Part shown: piece by piece, positions 17,160 through 27,158 of the stretch
Layout: every line of letters starts with the position of its first letter
How positions within the stretch are numbered: position 1 is the first letter of the stretch
NCBI RefSeq assembly: GCF_007988945.1
Contig: NZ_BJVC01000002.1
Span: forward strand, 372,001 to 436,000
Source: Swaminathania salitolerans
GTDB taxonomy: Bacteria > Pseudomonadota > Alphaproteobacteria > Acetobacterales > Acetobacteraceae
DNA: 64,000 nucleotides
Direction of reading: 5' to 3'
Translations under genes and position numbers: made by a program
The notes under the pieces: generated by a model
Databases searched by the model: none
Seen by the model: the letters and a program-made list of their open reading frames with translations, nothing else
What the model was told of the DNA's origin: nothing

Positions 17160-19811
17160 ATGACCACAAAACTCCACAACACCACCACCAATGAGCTGCG
17201 CAGCGCGTTTCTGGAGTATTTCGGAGAGAACGGACACAGGATCGTGCCCTCTGCCTCTCTGGTCCCGCAGAACGATCCGACCCTGCTCTTTACCAATGCC
17301 GGGATGGTGCCGTTCAAGAACGTGTTCACCGGACAGGAAACACGTCCCTACAGTCGTGCCACCACAGCCCAGAAGGTCGTGCGCGCCGGTGGCAAGCACA
17401 ACGATCTGGACAATGTGGGATATACGGCCCGTCATCTGACCTTTTTCGAGATGCTCGGCAATTTCTCGTTCGGAGACTATTTCAAGGCCGAAGCGATCGA
17501 ATTCGCCTGGACACTCCTGACGAAGGGCTACGGTCTGCCGAAGGAGAAGCTCCTCGCGACCGTCTATTCGGAAGACGAGGAAGCCGCGGAACTGTGGCGC
17601 AAGATCGCAGGTCTGCCCGAGGAAAAGATCATCCGTATCCCGACCTCGGACAATTTCTGGCGTATGGGCGACACGGGCCCGTGCGGTCCCTGCTCCGAGA
17701 TCTTCTTCGATCATGGTCCCGATGTCTGGGGCGGTCCGCCCGGCTCGCCCGAAGAAGACGGAGACCGCTTCGTCGAGATCTGGAATCTCGTCTTCATGCA
17801 GTATTTCGAGAATCCGCCCGGCACGCGCACGCCCCTGCCGCGCCCCTCGATCGATACGGGCATGGGTCTCGAGCGCTTTGCGGCGGTCATGCAGGGCAAG
17901 CGGGACGTTTATGACACCGACGTGCTGCGCAGCCTTGTCGAGGCGACTGCCGACGCGCTCAGCACCGACCCGGATGGTCCGCTGCGCGCCAGCCATCGTG
18001 TGGTCGCCGATCATCTGCGTTCGAGCGCCTTTCTGATCGCGGATGGCGTCCTGCCCGCAAAGGACGGCCGCGGCTATGTGCTGAGACGCATCATGCGACG
18101 CGCCATGCGCCATCTTCAGCGTCTGGGGGCCTCAGAGCCGGTTTTCTATCGTCTGCTCCCTGCACTCATCCGCCAGATGGGTTCTGCCTATCCCGAACTG
18201 GTGCAGCACCAGTCCCTGATCGCCGAGACCATGCGGGGCGAGGAAGAGCGCTTCACCGCCCTTCTGGAGCGCGGCATGTCGCTTCTCGAGGACGAGACCG
18301 CGCGCGTTCCCGAAGGCGGCGCACTGCCCGGCGCGGTGGCGTTCAAGCTATACGACACGTTCGGCTTTCCTCTCGACCTGACGCAGGACGCCCTGCGCGA
18401 GCAGGGACGTACGGTCGACGTGGACGGCTTCGAAGGCGCCATGGCAGAGCAGCGTGCCCGCGCGCGCGCGGCCTGGGTCGGGTCGGGTGACTCCGCTGCC
18501 GAGACGATCTGGTTCGATGCCCGCGAGCGGCTCGGCGCATCGGAATTCCTGGGTTACGTCTCAGAGAAGACCGATGCCGAGATCCTGCTGATCGCCCGCG
18601 ACGGCGCCGAGGTCGAAACGGCGGGACCGGGAGACGAGGTGGCGATCCTCCTCAACCAGACTCCGTTCTACGGAGAAAGCGGCGGGCAGGTCGGCGATCG
18701 CGGCGTCCTGTTCGCTGACGATCTCAAGGTCGAGATCCACGATACGCAAAAGCGCAACGGTGATCTGATCGTCCATTACGGGCGTATCGTCGAGGGCACG
18801 CTTCGCCGGGGCCTGTCGGTCACAGCAGAAGTCGATCACGCCCGTCGGCAGGCGGTTCGCGGCCATCACTCGGCCACGCATCTCCTGCACGAATCGCTCC
18901 GCCGTCACCTCGGCGAGCATGTCGCGCAGAAAGGGAGCCTCAACGCCCCGGATCGGCTGCGCTTCGATGTCTCGCAGCCGAGACCGATCACGGCAGAGGA
19001 ACTCGCCCTTGTCGAGCAGGAGGTGAATGCCCGGATCCGGGAGAACTCGGCAGTCGAGACGCGCATCATGACTCCGGAGACCGCCGTGGCCGAAGGCGCC
19101 ATGGCGCTCTTCGGAGAGAAATACGGCGATGAGGTCAGGGTGGTGACCATGGGCCGCGGCGACGAGGGACGCGTTGCCTATTCGATCGAGCTGTGCGGCG
19201 GCACCCATGTGAACCGTACGGGCGAGATCGGCCCCTTCCGCATCGTGTCCGAAAGCGGTGTTTCGGCCGGGATACGCCGTATCGAGGCCGTTTGCGGCAT
19301 CGCTGCCGACCGCCTCGCCATCGAAACCGAGGAACGGCTGCGCCGAATGGCCGAGCTGCTCAAGGCCACCGTATCGGAAGCGCCGGATCGACTTGCCGCG
19401 CTCGTCGAGGAAAAGCGAAGCCTCGAGCGACAGATCTCCGAACTCCAGAAACGTCTCGCTACTGGGCAGGCGGATGCGGCGAGCGAATCCGTCAATGGCG
19501 TCACGTTCATTCCGCGCGATCTCGGCGATGTGGCGCCGCGTGAACTCAAGAACATGGCGGAAGCCATCACCCGCCAGATCGGCAGTGGCGTGGTCGCCCT
19601 GATTTCTACCGCAGATGGCAAGGGAAGCGTCGTCGTCGCGGTCAGCAAGGATCTGACGGAGCGCTTTAACGCTGTCGATCTGGTCCGGCTCGCAAGCGCG
19701 GAAATGGGCGGCAAGGGCGGCGGCGGACGGCCGGACATGGCCCAGGCCGGTGGCCCCGAGCCTAAGGCCGACGCCGTGTTCGCAGCGATCAGGGCCGCCC
19801 TGTCGGCCTGA
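17160..19811 (+). CDS. alaS: Alanyl-tRNA synthetase
   Basis: 883 residues, full length for the family. It charges tRNA-Ala in the cytoplasm. Seen in sequence: class II catalytic core starting [19 protein letters not shown] with [30 protein letters not shown]; the editing-domain metal site [13 protein letters not shown] and [15 protein letters not shown]; a coiled-coil linker ([19 protein letters not shown]); and the C-terminal DHHA1 domain with the glycine-rich [17 protein letters not shown] strong GC-rich hairpin follows the stop at 19843. Confidence 0.98.
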   Translation: MTTKLHNTTTNELRSAFLEYFGENGHRIVPSASLVPQNDPTLLFTNAGMVPFKNVFTGQETRPYSRATTAQKVVRAGGKHNDLDNVGYTARHLTFFEMLGNFSFGDYFKAEAIEFAWTLLTKGYGLPKEKLLATVYSEDEEAAELWRKIAGLPEEKIIRIPTSDNFWRMGDTGPCGPCSEIFFDHGPDVWGGPPGSPEEDGDRFVEIWNLVFMQYFENPPGTRTPLPRPSIDTGMGLERFAAVMQGKRDVYDTDVLRSLVEATADALSTDPDGPLRASHRVVADHLRSSAFLIADGVLPAKDGRGYVLRRIMRRAMRHLQRLGASEPVFYRLLPALIRQMGSAYPELVQHQSLIAETMRGEEERFTALLERGMSLLEDETARVPEGGALPGAVAFKLYDTFGFPLDLTQDALREQGRTVDVDGFEGAMAEQRARARAAWVGSGDSAAETIWFDARERLGASEFLGYVSEKTDAEILLIARDGAEVETAGPGDEVAILLNQTPFYGESGGQVGDRGVLFADDLKVEIHDTQKRNGDLIVHYGRIVEGTLRRGLSVTAEVDHARRQAVRGHHSATHLLHESLRRHLGEHVAQKGSLNAPDRLRFDVSQPRPITAEELALVEQEVNARIRENSAVETRIMTPETAVAEGAMALFGEKYGDEVRVVTMGRGDEGRVAYSIELCGGTHVNRTGEIGPFRIVSESGVSAGIRRIEAVCGIAADRLAIETEERLRRMAELLKATVSEAPDRLAALVEEKRSLERQISELQKRLATGQADAASESVNGVTFIPRDLGDVAPRELKNMAEAITRQIGSGVVALISTADGKGSVVVAVSKDLTERFNAVDLVRLASAEMGGKGGGGRPDMAQAGGPEPKADAVFAAIRAALSA

Positions 19812-19842
19812 CGCGCCGCTGGTTCCGGCGGACTATCCTGCC

Positions 19843-19869
19843 CCCGCCCCCCAGCCTCCGGGGGGCGGG
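19843..19869 (+). terminator. GC-rich hairpin after alaS
   Basis: A perfect 10-bp stem, CCCGCCCCCC (19843-19852) with GGGGGGCGGG (19860-19869), and a 7-base loop, 31 bases after the alaS stop. No U-tract follows, so it may be a non-canonical terminator. Confidence 0.6.
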
Positions 19870-20066
19870 TTCCGGACATCCCGCGTTCGGAGCGAACGCG
19901 CCACTCATGCGCATCATCCGGATCCTGGACGCGCCGTGATGTGCGGACCGGACTCATGACGCGAACCGGCGCCGGATGAGGGTATCCCCGGATCCGGCCG
20001 GATCCGGCATAGACGCATGATCCGTCTCCGGACGGGGTGATCGTCCGGCGCGCGGCGTCCGTTCCA

Positions 20067-20840
20067 TCACCAGGGGAGCGGACCATTTTCATTCGAGAAA
20101 GTGCCGGTCGTGTCCGGGGACATATCCAGCGCCAGCCTCACCGCAACCCTGGCCGCTTCGACGGGACTGCGCGTGGGCTTTACCGGTGCGTCGCGCGTCG
20201 CATCGGTCTCGGTATAGCCCGGGCATACGGCATTCACCCTGATACCCGCCGGACCGAGCGTTCTGGCGAGGCTCAGAGTCAGGGCATTCAGGGCCGCTTT
20301 CGATGCCTGATAGGCAGGCAGGGCGAATTCCGCATAGGGCCAGCTTGCGTCAGCGCGCAGACCGAAAGACGCAAGCTCGGAAGAGATATTGACGATACAC
20401 GGGTGATCGCCCTGCTCGAGCAGCGGAAGCATCCCCTCGATCAGCCGCAACGTGCCGACGACATTGAGCTGCATGGTGCTTTCCATGCGTTCCGCGAGAC
20501 TCATCCCGGGCGCATGATCGAGGCTGATTCCGGCATTATTGACCAGAACGTCGAGCAGTCCCCATTCGCCGGCCACCAAGGCGCAAAGCGCCTCGACACT
20601 CGAGGAATCCGTCGTATCGAGCTGGACCGGCCGGATATCCCGACCGCTTTGCCTCAGCGGCGCGCAGACACGTTCGCCGTTCTCGAGTTGTCTCGTTCCG
20701 AGGAGTACGGTCAGTCCGGCCTCGGCCAGGGCCGTCGCGATCGCGAGCCCGATTCCCCTGTTGGCGCCACTGACCAGAGCGACCCTGCGTCGCGTTCCGC
20801 TCTCACTGTTGTCCTGTCCGATATCGACATGATCGGTCAT
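20067..20840 (-). CDS. SoxR-box-linked short-chain dehydrogenase/reductase
   Basis: 257 residues from the ATG at 20840, which has AGGAGGA upstream; the frame extends further but lacks coding character. GANRGIG at 25-31 (cofactor), NNAG at 101-104, the Ser of NISSELASF near 153, and Tyr177-x3-Lys181 form the SDR catalytic set. The sequence is of the carbonyl-reductase-like type that often accepts quinones or carbonyls. Its promoter contains a perfect SoxR box between a -35 and a -10 separated by 19 bp, and soxR is divergent. Expression is therefore predicted to be induced by redox-cycling compounds. Substrate unknown. Confidence 0.88.
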   Translation of the reverse strand: MTDHVDIGQDNSESGTRRRVALVSGANRGIGLAIATALAEAGLTVLLGTRQLENGERVCAPLRQSGRDIRPVQLDTTDSSSVEALCALVAGEWGLLDVLVNNAGISLDHAPGMSLAERMESTMQLNVVGTLRLIEGMLPLLEQGDHPCIVNISSELASFGLRADASWPYAEFALPAYQASKAALNALTLSLARTLGPAGIRVNAVCPGYTETDATRDAPVKPTRSPVEAARVAVRLALDMSPDTTGTFSNENGPLPW

Positions 20841-20973
20841 GATCGTTCCTCCTGCAAATGACGCGCCATCCGTGCGCTGCGGTCCCGGAAGCGGCAGACT
20901 GCACCCGGGGACCGTCATGAAACGAGACCCGGTGCGGCGCACCGGGGACCCTTGCAATGAAAGGCCGATCGCC

Positions 20974-21004
20974 GGTATAGAACCTCAACCTTGGTTGAGG
21001 TCAA
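20974..21004 (-). promoter_or_regulatory. SoxR-controlled promoter (SoxR box in 19-bp spacer)
   Basis: CCTCAACCTTGGTTGAGG at 20983-21000 has two 8-bp arms and matches the E. coli SoxR box arms (CCTCAA...TTGAGG). Read leftward, TTGACC (20999-21004) is a -35 and TATACC (20974-20979) a -10, separated by exactly 19 bp. That is the over-long spacer characteristic of MerR/SoxR-activated promoters. It points at the SDR gene; soxR lies 54 bases to the other side. Confidence 0.88.
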
Positions 21005-21054
21005 CAGCCCGATAACCGGGACGACGCCAGGAAGACATCGGCAGGGAGCGCTGC

Positions 21055-21510
21055 ATGAACCGTCCGGCATCCTGTCTTTCGATCGGCGAGGTTTCCCGCC
21101 GGTCCGGCGTGGCGGTTTCTGCCCTGCATTTCTACGAGAACAAGGGCCTCATCGCCTCGATCCGCACGAATGGGAACCAGAGACGCTTTGCACGGGACGT
21201 GCTGCGTCGCGTCGCGCTCATACGGGTCTCACAGAAGCTCGGTCTGCCGCTAGCCGAGATAAAGGTGCTTCTCGGGCGCCTGCCCGCCTCCGGCCCCGTG
21301 ACTCCCGAGGACGTGAAGGCGATGGTCGCCTCATGGACCGAAACGCTCGACGCGCGGATCAGGGGGCTGACGGGGCTGAGGGATCATCTGGATCGCTGTA
21401 TCGGCTGCGGATGCCTCTCACGCGCCGACTGTCCCCTCGTCAATCCGGAGGATCGTCTCGCCGGGGAGGGCGACGGCGCCGTCATCCTCCTGCGCGAGGC
21501 CGGGGCATGA
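21055..21510 (+). CDS. soxR: Redox-sensitive MerR-family activator SoxR
   Basis: 151 residues. An N-terminal MerR winged helix (LSIGEVSRRSGVAVSALHFYE), a dimerisation helix, and the diagnostic [2Fe-2S] cluster ligands CIGCGC...C at Cys115, Cys118, Cys120 and Cys126. SoxR is oxidised by redox-cycling drugs or superoxide and then remodels 19-bp-spacer promoters. There is no soxS here; as in most non-enteric bacteria it should act directly on target genes, the divergent SDR being the obvious one. Confidence 0.95.
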   Translation: MNRPASCLSIGEVSRRSGVAVSALHFYENKGLIASIRTNGNQRRFARDVLRRVALIRVSQKLGLPLAEIKVLLGRLPASGPVTPEDVKAMVASWTETLDARIRGLTGLRDHLDRCIGCGCLSRADCPLVNPEDRLAGEGDGAVILLREAGA

Positions 21511-21696
21511 ACGGGTCGCGCGGACAAGCGTTCCTCGCGTGTGGCTCCTGCCGTCGCCGAGCCCATTCATGACAAAGATTGTTCCGGGCTGATGGACGAT
21601 AGACACAAAATCAAATCCACGGCATCGAAGTAATCTGAGTTCCAGCTGTGGCACAAAATCCTGAGTGTGCCGCAGCGTCTTTCAGATGAGGTCACG

Positions 21697-22371
21697 ATGA
21701 AAAGTGAAATCGAGAAGAGCCTGATTGCCCTCCTCAAGGGCGTCCAGCATTTCGACGAGGAAGTGTACGAAGAGCATCAGGAGCTCTTCAAGAGTCTGGC
21801 GGAAGCGCAATCTCCCTCCACGCTCTTCATCACCTGCTCTGACAGCCGCATCAACCCGAACATGATCACCCAGACAAAACCGGGTGAGCTGTTCATCGTG
21901 CGCAATGTCGGAAACATCGTGCCCCCCCATGGCGAGATGCTGGGTGCCGTATCCTCGGCGATCGAGTATGCCGTTCTGGTTCTGAAGGTGAAGCATATCG
22001 TCGTCTGCGGTCACTCGAATTGCGGCGCCATGGGTGCCCTGTGCGATCTCGGGAACCCGAAATTCGACACAATGCCGACGGTGACGCGCTGGCTGCGCAA
22101 TGCCGAGGCGGCCAAGGCTGCGCTCGGCCCGCTCAAGGCAGAGGATGCGGGACCGGATACCGTGCGCGAACTCGCGCAGCAGAACGTCCTGCTGCAGCTT
22201 GCCCATCTCCGCACCCATCCTGCCGTGGTCGGCGCGATCGCCGCGGGCGAAATCGCCCTTCAGGGATGGTTCTACGATATCGGAACAGGCCAGGTCGTCG
22301 TGATCGACGAACAGAGCCGCAAGGTCCGCACGGTCAGCGATGTCCTGCACGAGATCGGCGTTACGGCCTGA
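21697..22371 (+). CDS. Beta-class carbonic anhydrase
   Basis: 224 residues from the ATG at 21697, preceded by GAGG; a GTG at 21667 would add ten residues with less support. Zinc ligands Cys47, His106 and Cys109 and the Asp49-Arg51 dyad (ITCSDSR and CGHSNCGAM) are all present. It interconverts CO2 and bicarbonate in the cytoplasm, supplying bicarbonate for carboxylases. It overlaps the downstream exported EEP-family gene by 32 bases. Confidence 0.96.
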   Translation: MKSEIEKSLIALLKGVQHFDEEVYEEHQELFKSLAEAQSPSTLFITCSDSRINPNMITQTKPGELFIVRNVGNIVPPHGEMLGAVSSAIEYAVLVLKVKHIVVCGHSNCGAMGALCDLGNPKFDTMPTVTRWLRNAEAAKAALGPLKAEDAGPDTVRELAQQNVLLQLAHLRTHPAVVGAIAAGEIALQGWFYDIGTGQVVVIDEQSRKVRTVSDVLHEIGVTA

Positions 22372-23221
22372 TCTCCTTCTCGGTCTTCTTCTCGCCGTCT
22401 GGGCCTGCGTCCAGACGGCGTCTGCACGTCCGCTCAAGGTCGCGACCTGGAACATGGACTGGCTGACACTGCGGCCTGACGGGGACCCGGATCTTCCTTC
22501 CCGTCGCCCGAAGAGAGGTCAGGCCGATTTCGAAGGCTTCGCGCGACTGATACGGCATCTGGATGCCGATCTCATCGCCTTGCAGGAGACGGACGGCAGC
22601 GCACCGCTCCGCAAGATCTTCCCGCCCGGCGAGTACGCCATCGTGCTCTCCCGCGCGCCCATCGTCCAGAATGTCGCCCTCGTTCTGAGGCATCCGTGGC
22701 ACGCGATCGCGCATGAGGAGCTCACGGCGCTCGGGCAGAACCCCTCACCCGGCGGCCATCGCCTGCGGCCTGGGCTCGATCTGGTCGTAACGGACGGCAA
22801 GACGACGCTGCGTGTTCTTGTCGTCCATCTCAAATCGGGTTGCTGGGAGCGCCGGTGGAGCGAAAGAGGCCATGCCTGCCCTGTCCTTCGCCAACAGATC
22901 GCGTTGCTGTCCGACTGGATCGCCGAGCGCGAGGACGAGGACGTGCCCTATCTCCTGCTTGGCGACTTCAACAGACGCCTGACTCTGGCCGACCCCTATT
23001 ATGCCGCGATGATCGGCGGCTACGCACCCGTGCTTGCGACGGCGGGTTTCGCCAGCCCCTGTCGGGGTGGGGAGTATTTCATCGACCATGTGATCATCGG
23101 GGGCAGTGCCCGATCGTGGCTTCTGCCCGACAGCCTCCGGGTCATGACGCAGAATGACAAGGCACCCGGTCTCGCCCTTTCGGATCACTGCGCGGTTTCC
23201 GTGAGATTCGCGACACCCTGA
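22340..23221 (+). CDS. Exported endonuclease/exonuclease/phosphatase-family protein
   Basis: 293 residues. An N-terminal signal peptide (LLLGLLLAVWACVQTASA) is followed by the EEP fold: KVATWNMDWL, DLIALQE (metal-binding Glu), VVHLKSG, LLGDFNRR (Asp and Asn) and the terminal SDHCAV (catalytic His). Members include DNase I-like nucleases and phosphodiesterases; export suggests scavenging of extracellular nucleic acid or lipid/sugar phosphates. The start overlaps carbonic anhydrase by 32 bases; the signal peptide supports this start. Confidence 0.85.
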   Translation: MSCTRSALRPDLLLGLLLAVWACVQTASARPLKVATWNMDWLTLRPDGDPDLPSRRPKRGQADFEGFARLIRHLDADLIALQETDGSAPLRKIFPPGEYAIVLSRAPIVQNVALVLRHPWHAIAHEELTALGQNPSPGGHRLRPGLDLVVTDGKTTLRVLVVHLKSGCWERRWSERGHACPVLRQQIALLSDWIAEREDEDVPYLLLGDFNRRLTLADPYYAAMIGGYAPVLATAGFASPCRGGEYFIDHVIIGGSARSWLLPDSLRVMTQNDKAPGLALSDHCAVSVRFATP

Positions 23222-23282
23222 AGCCCTTCCCGCTCGGCGCGCTTACGCTTGGCGCCTTGCTACGAGGGTCCTGCCGCGAGAA

Positions 23283-23317
23283 CCTTGCCGCGACAGCCTT
23301 GCCGCGACAGCCTTGCC
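23283..23317 (+). repeat. 14-bp tandem repeat, 2.5 copies
   Basis: CCTTGCCGCGACAG at 23283-23296 and 23297-23310, then CCTTGCC. It lies in the 275-base interval before the aldo-keto reductase gene; no function is apparent. Confidence 0.8.
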
Positions 23318-23496
23318 ATGGGCGTCAGGCCGGGAGAGGCGATGAAACCGCGAGATCCGGGAGCGAACGGCGGTGTTCGTATCCGGTTTTTCGGAATAGT
23401 CTCGGCGGTCGGTATCGGCGGACAGGCGCCTTGCAACCGCTCCTCGCGAAAGCAGGGGCGGAGGCCGACGCCTCGGGCAATGCAGGGAGGGCAGTC

Positions 23497-24477
23497 ATGC
23501 GCTACAGAACACTCGGATCTTCGGGGCTCGTGGTCTCGGAGCTCGGTCTGGGCTGCAACACGCTCGGCGGCCGGGTCGACATGGCCGGGTCGATCCGTAT
23601 CGTTCATCAGGCCCTGGAGTCCGGGGTGACTCTCTTCGATACGGCCGACAGCTATGGCAGGCGGGATTCCCATGCGGGCGCCTCGGAGGAGGCACTGGGC
23701 GCGGCGCTGGCCGGCCGGCGTGGTGACGCCATCGTCGCGACCAAATTCGGCATGAAGATGGGTGCCGGTGACGACAGCAGGGGGCTGTGTTCGGGCGCGT
23801 CGCGCCGCTACATCATCCATGCGGTCGAGGCGAGCCTCAAACGGCTGAAGACCGACTGGATCGACCTCTATCAGCTGCACATGCCGGACCCTCTGACGCC
23901 CATGGAGGAAACGCTCCACGCCCTCGATACGCTCACCAGAGCGGGCAAGATCCGCTATGCGGGCGTTTCGAACCTCCCGGCCTGGCAGGTGGCGGATGCC
24001 TGTCATATCGCCCGGCAACACACCCTGACAGGGATCGTTTCTTGTCAGGACGAGCTCTCGCTCCTCGCCCGACGCGCCTGCACCGATCTCCTGCCTGCCC
24101 TTTCGCGGTTCGGTCTGGGTCTTCTGCCCTATTTCCCGCTCGCATCCGGAATGCTGACCGGGAAATACCGGAGGAATACCGCGCCGCCCGAACGATCGCG
24201 TCTGGCTCACTGGACCCATCTCAGGGCGCAATACGACAGCCCCGCGATCTGGGACCTGATCGACGATCTCGAGGCGTTCGGCGCAAGACACGGCACTTCC
24301 CTCCCGCAGCTCGCCTTCGGGTGGCTGCTCCAACGCCCCTGTGTCGCCAGCGTCATCGCCAGCGTCACGACCCCGACGCAGCTTTCGGAGAATCTTGCGT
24401 CCTGTGCCCGCTCCCTTCCTGCAAGCATGGACGAGGCGCTGGCCACCCTCCTCTCCCGCCACGAGATCGGTCGATGA
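23497..24477 (+). CDS. Aldo/keto reductase
   Basis: 326 residues from the ATG at 23497, chosen because GGGAGG precedes it and MRYRTLGSSGLVVSELGLG is the canonical N-terminus; longer in-frame starts read non-coding sequence. The NADPH-dependent TIM barrel shows catalytic Asp and Tyr in DTADSYG, Lys in VATKFGMKM and His in LYQLHMPD. It resembles the YajO/IolS group of oxidoreductases, substrate unknown. It overlaps the Nudix gene by ATGA, forming an operon with Nudix and mtnK. Confidence 0.92.
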   Translation: MRYRTLGSSGLVVSELGLGCNTLGGRVDMAGSIRIVHQALESGVTLFDTADSYGRRDSHAGASEEALGAALAGRRGDAIVATKFGMKMGAGDDSRGLCSGASRRYIIHAVEASLKRLKTDWIDLYQLHMPDPLTPMEETLHALDTLTRAGKIRYAGVSNLPAWQVADACHIARQHTLTGIVSCQDELSLLARRACTDLLPALSRFGLGLLPYFPLASGMLTGKYRRNTAPPERSRLAHWTHLRAQYDSPAIWDLIDDLEAFGARHGTSLPQLAFGWLLQRPCVASVIASVTTPTQLSENLASCARSLPASMDEALATLLSRHEIGR

Positions 24478-25190
24478 CTGCGCTGCCCCAGGCGATACCG
24501 GAAAACTGGTGCCTCACCCCGCTCGCACCGGATCTGTCGCTCGATTGCGATGCACCGCCGCCATGTCTGGACGCGGAGACCGAGCTCAGGATCGAGGCGA
24601 TCTGGCAGAGTGCCCGCCTGCGTCATCCCGATCTCTATAACGGCCGGGTGTTCTGCCTTTCATCCATGAGCGAGACTCAGCTTTCGGGTTTCTGGTGCGA
24701 ATATCGCTGGGTCCTTGCGAGAATGAAGAGCGAGCCCCCCGACATACTGCAGGGCTTGCGACCTCTGGCCGTGACGGCACTTCTCCTGTGCCGCGATGGC
24801 GTGGTTCTCGGGCGGCGGAGTCGGGAGTCGCTCTATCTTCCGGGTTACTGGCAGGGCGTGCCCGCCGGATCGGTCGAGTCGCGCGACGGCGGCGAGGCGA
24901 TCGATCTGCGTGCCCAGCTTCTCGAGGAACTTGCCGAAGAGGTCGGCCTCGCCTCCGCCGTCGAGACCGAAGGCCCCCTTCTGGCCTGCGAACATGCCCG
25001 GACCGGAATCGTGGATCTGGGCTTCCTGATCCGCAGCGCGCTCGATTTCGCTTCTGTCGAAAAAGCCTGGGCAGAAACCGCGAACCGCGAATATGACCGT
25101 CTCACCTGCATTGCCTATCGCGATCTTCCCGATTTCTCCGATGCCGTTCTGCCCACCACCCGTGCCCTTCTCGACCGGATCACGCCATGA
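24474..25190 (+). CDS. Nudix hydrolase
   Basis: 238 residues from the ATG at 24474. The Nudix core begins near residue 100 (LAVTALLLCRDGVVLGRR), and the Nudix box is recognisable as GSVE...LLEELAEEVGL with the metal-binding Glu residues, although the usual Arg is replaced by Leu. The first 100 residues are an unassigned helical domain. It presumably hydrolyses a nucleoside diphosphate derivative. It is coupled by 4-base overlaps both to the aldo-keto reductase and to mtnK, hinting at a link with nucleoside or thioribose metabolism that is not established. Confidence 0.85.
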   Translation: MTALPQAIPENWCLTPLAPDLSLDCDAPPPCLDAETELRIEAIWQSARLRHPDLYNGRVFCLSSMSETQLSGFWCEYRWVLARMKSEPPDILQGLRPLAVTALLLCRDGVVLGRRSRESLYLPGYWQGVPAGSVESRDGGEAIDLRAQLLEELAEEVGLASAVETEGPLLACEHARTGIVDLGFLIRSALDFASVEKAWAETANREYDRLTCIAYRDLPDFSDAVLPTTRALLDRITP

Positions 25191-26380
25191 GTACCTATCG
25201 CCCGCTCGATGCCACCGCCCTGACGGCTCATCTGGCAACCCTTCCCGCGCTTTCTGCCCGTCTTGGCGGCTCTCCGGAGTCCTGGACGGCGAGAGAGGTG
25301 AGCGACGGCAACCTCAATACGGTGTTTATCGTCAGCGGCCCCGCCGGCAGTCTCTGCTGCAAGCAATCCCTCCCCTATGTGCGGGTCGATCCGGGCTGGG
25401 CTATGCCGCTCGAACGCACATTGTTCGAGGCGCGGTGGATGCAGACCCTGGGCGCAGCGGTGGGGCATCAGATTCCGGCCCTCCTTCATCTGGATGAGGG
25501 ACTGTTCCTGATCGTGATGGAAGACCTCTCGACCCACAAGGTGCTTCGCACTGCACTGATCGAGGGCGACGCCCCGGCAGGTTTCTCCGCACGGATCGGC
25601 GAATTTGTGGGGCATGCGGGATTCGCCACCTCCTGGCGGGCGCGTCCGTTCGAGGATCTCTTCGCCCTGCGCGAAGTCTTCGCCCGTAACCTCTCCCTCA
25701 CCCGGATTACGGTCGATCTGGTCATGACCGATCCCTACCGGCAGGGATGTGCGCGCAATCGCTGGCTCTCTCCCGCGCTCGATAGCGACGTTGCCGAAAT
25801 CCAGAGCGATTCCGTTTTGCACGCCGGCGTCACCCGGCTTCAGGAGCGCTTTCTGGGCACCACCCAGGCCCTCCTCCACGGCGATCTCCATACGGGTTCG
25901 GTCATGGTGCATAATGAGGATGTGCGGGTGATCGATGGAGAATTCGCCATTTTTGGTCCGCTCGGATTCGATCTCGGGATGTTCATCGCCAATCTCGTGA
26001 TGAATGGCTACGCCCTTCCCGATCGGGAGTCCTGGATGCAAGACGAGATATCCCTGCTCTGGTCGGGCTTTTGCAACGCCTATCGCCAGAGCTGGGACGG
26101 GAACACGGGCTGCGGAGATGTCGGATCGCTCGCGACGCCGGAAGAAACGACGCACGATCAGGACCGGTTTTTCCGGGAGGTCATGAGGGATTGTGCAGGC
26201 TTCGCCGGGCTTGAGCTCATACGACGGACCATGGGCTTCGCCCAGGCAGCCGATTTCGCGGCCGCGCCCGATACGGCATGGGAAGCAGAGGCACGACGCC
26301 GGGCGCTGCATACCGGGCGGCGGCTGATCGTGAAATCGGCGCTAATCGAGGACATCGAGGCTCTGCTCGACGCGCTCTGA
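25187..26380 (+). CDS. mtnK: S-methyl-5-thioribose kinase
   Basis: 397 residues. The sequence matches MtnK across its length: SDGNLNTVFIV, HGDLHTGSVMV (catalytic Asp) and DGEFAIFGPLGFDLGMF, the MTR-kinase version of the metal loop. It phosphorylates methylthioribose in the methionine salvage pathway. The usual partner mtnA and the lower pathway are not in this window. It is the last gene of the aldo-keto reductase / Nudix / mtnK operon. Confidence 0.88.
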   Translation: MSTYRPLDATALTAHLATLPALSARLGGSPESWTAREVSDGNLNTVFIVSGPAGSLCCKQSLPYVRVDPGWAMPLERTLFEARWMQTLGAAVGHQIPALLHLDEGLFLIVMEDLSTHKVLRTALIEGDAPAGFSARIGEFVGHAGFATSWRARPFEDLFALREVFARNLSLTRITVDLVMTDPYRQGCARNRWLSPALDSDVAEIQSDSVLHAGVTRLQERFLGTTQALLHGDLHTGSVMVHNEDVRVIDGEFAIFGPLGFDLGMFIANLVMNGYALPDRESWMQDEISLLWSGFCNAYRQSWDGNTGCGDVGSLATPEETTHDQDRFFREVMRDCAGFAGLELIRRTMGFAQAADFAAAPDTAWEAEARRRALHTGRRLIVKSALIEDIEALLDAL

Positions 26381-26497
26381 CATTCCCGGCCCCGGTCGCA
26401 CGAGCCATCTCGTCAGGATCCGCCCCTGCGCGAATCGGGGGCACGATCACCCTGTGGCGGGAATGCGGAATGCGACAGGCCGGACGGGCCGAGAGTG

Positions 26498-26992
26498 TCA
26501 GGCCCGTCGATACGCCCGATCGAACCAGACGAGGCCCGAGATGTCCGAGCGGAGAAACTCGGCACAGAGTGGCTCGACGAACATCACGGTATGGGTTCCT
26601 ACCTCCTGCATCTGCGCGATGCGACATTCCATGCTGACGAGAGCATCGACAAGCAAGGGCATGCCGATCTCGCCCCGCTTCCAGCGCCCGGCGGCGAAAC
26701 GGGTCTCCATATCGTGACGCGAGGAGCCGAAGAGCGTGGAGAGCGACTCCTGATCGTGAGTCAGGATATTGATTCCAAGCAGGCCATTGGCCACCAGATG
26801 CGCATGAGTGGACGCCGAGCGATTGACGCAAACCAGCAGGGTCGCCGGATCGTCCGAGACGCTGCAAACGGCAGAGGCGGTGAAACCGTGTCGTCCTCCT
26901 GCCCCGTCGGTCGTGACGATCGTAACGGCGCTTGCAAGGCGCGCCATGGCGTCACGAAAGACATGTTTCGGAAGAGGCAGGCGATCGGGCAT
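26498..26992 (-). CDS. Flavin reductase-like (FMN-binding split-barrel) protein
   Basis: 164 residues. The pattern FRDAMARLASAVTIVTTDG, GFTASAVCSVSDDPATLLVCVN and LGINILTHDQESL is typical of HpaC/RutF-type NAD(P)H:flavin oxidoreductases, which supply reduced FMN/FAD to two-component monooxygenases. No monooxygenase is adjacent. It is divergent from the sulfite reductase operon and convergent with mtnK, so its partner is unknown. Confidence 0.88.
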   Translation of the reverse strand: MPDRLPLPKHVFRDAMARLASAVTIVTTDGAGGRHGFTASAVCSVSDDPATLLVCVNRSASTHAHLVANGLLGINILTHDQESLSTLFGSSRHDMETRFAAGRWKRGEIGMPLLVDALVSMECRIAQMQEVGTHTVMFVEPLCAEFLRSDISGLVWFDRAYRRA

Positions 26993-27158
26993 CAGGTCGG
27001 CTCCAGAAAAAGATCATCTGACGGGAATGGGACGAGGCAGGCAAGTCGCGAGGAGAGGAAAGGTTTCGCCCGCCCGTTTTCCGTCTTTGTGGCAGGGGGG
27101 GCAAGGACGACAAGAGCCGTGCAGATTGACATCTTGCCCATCGGGGCCATCTGCGTGT

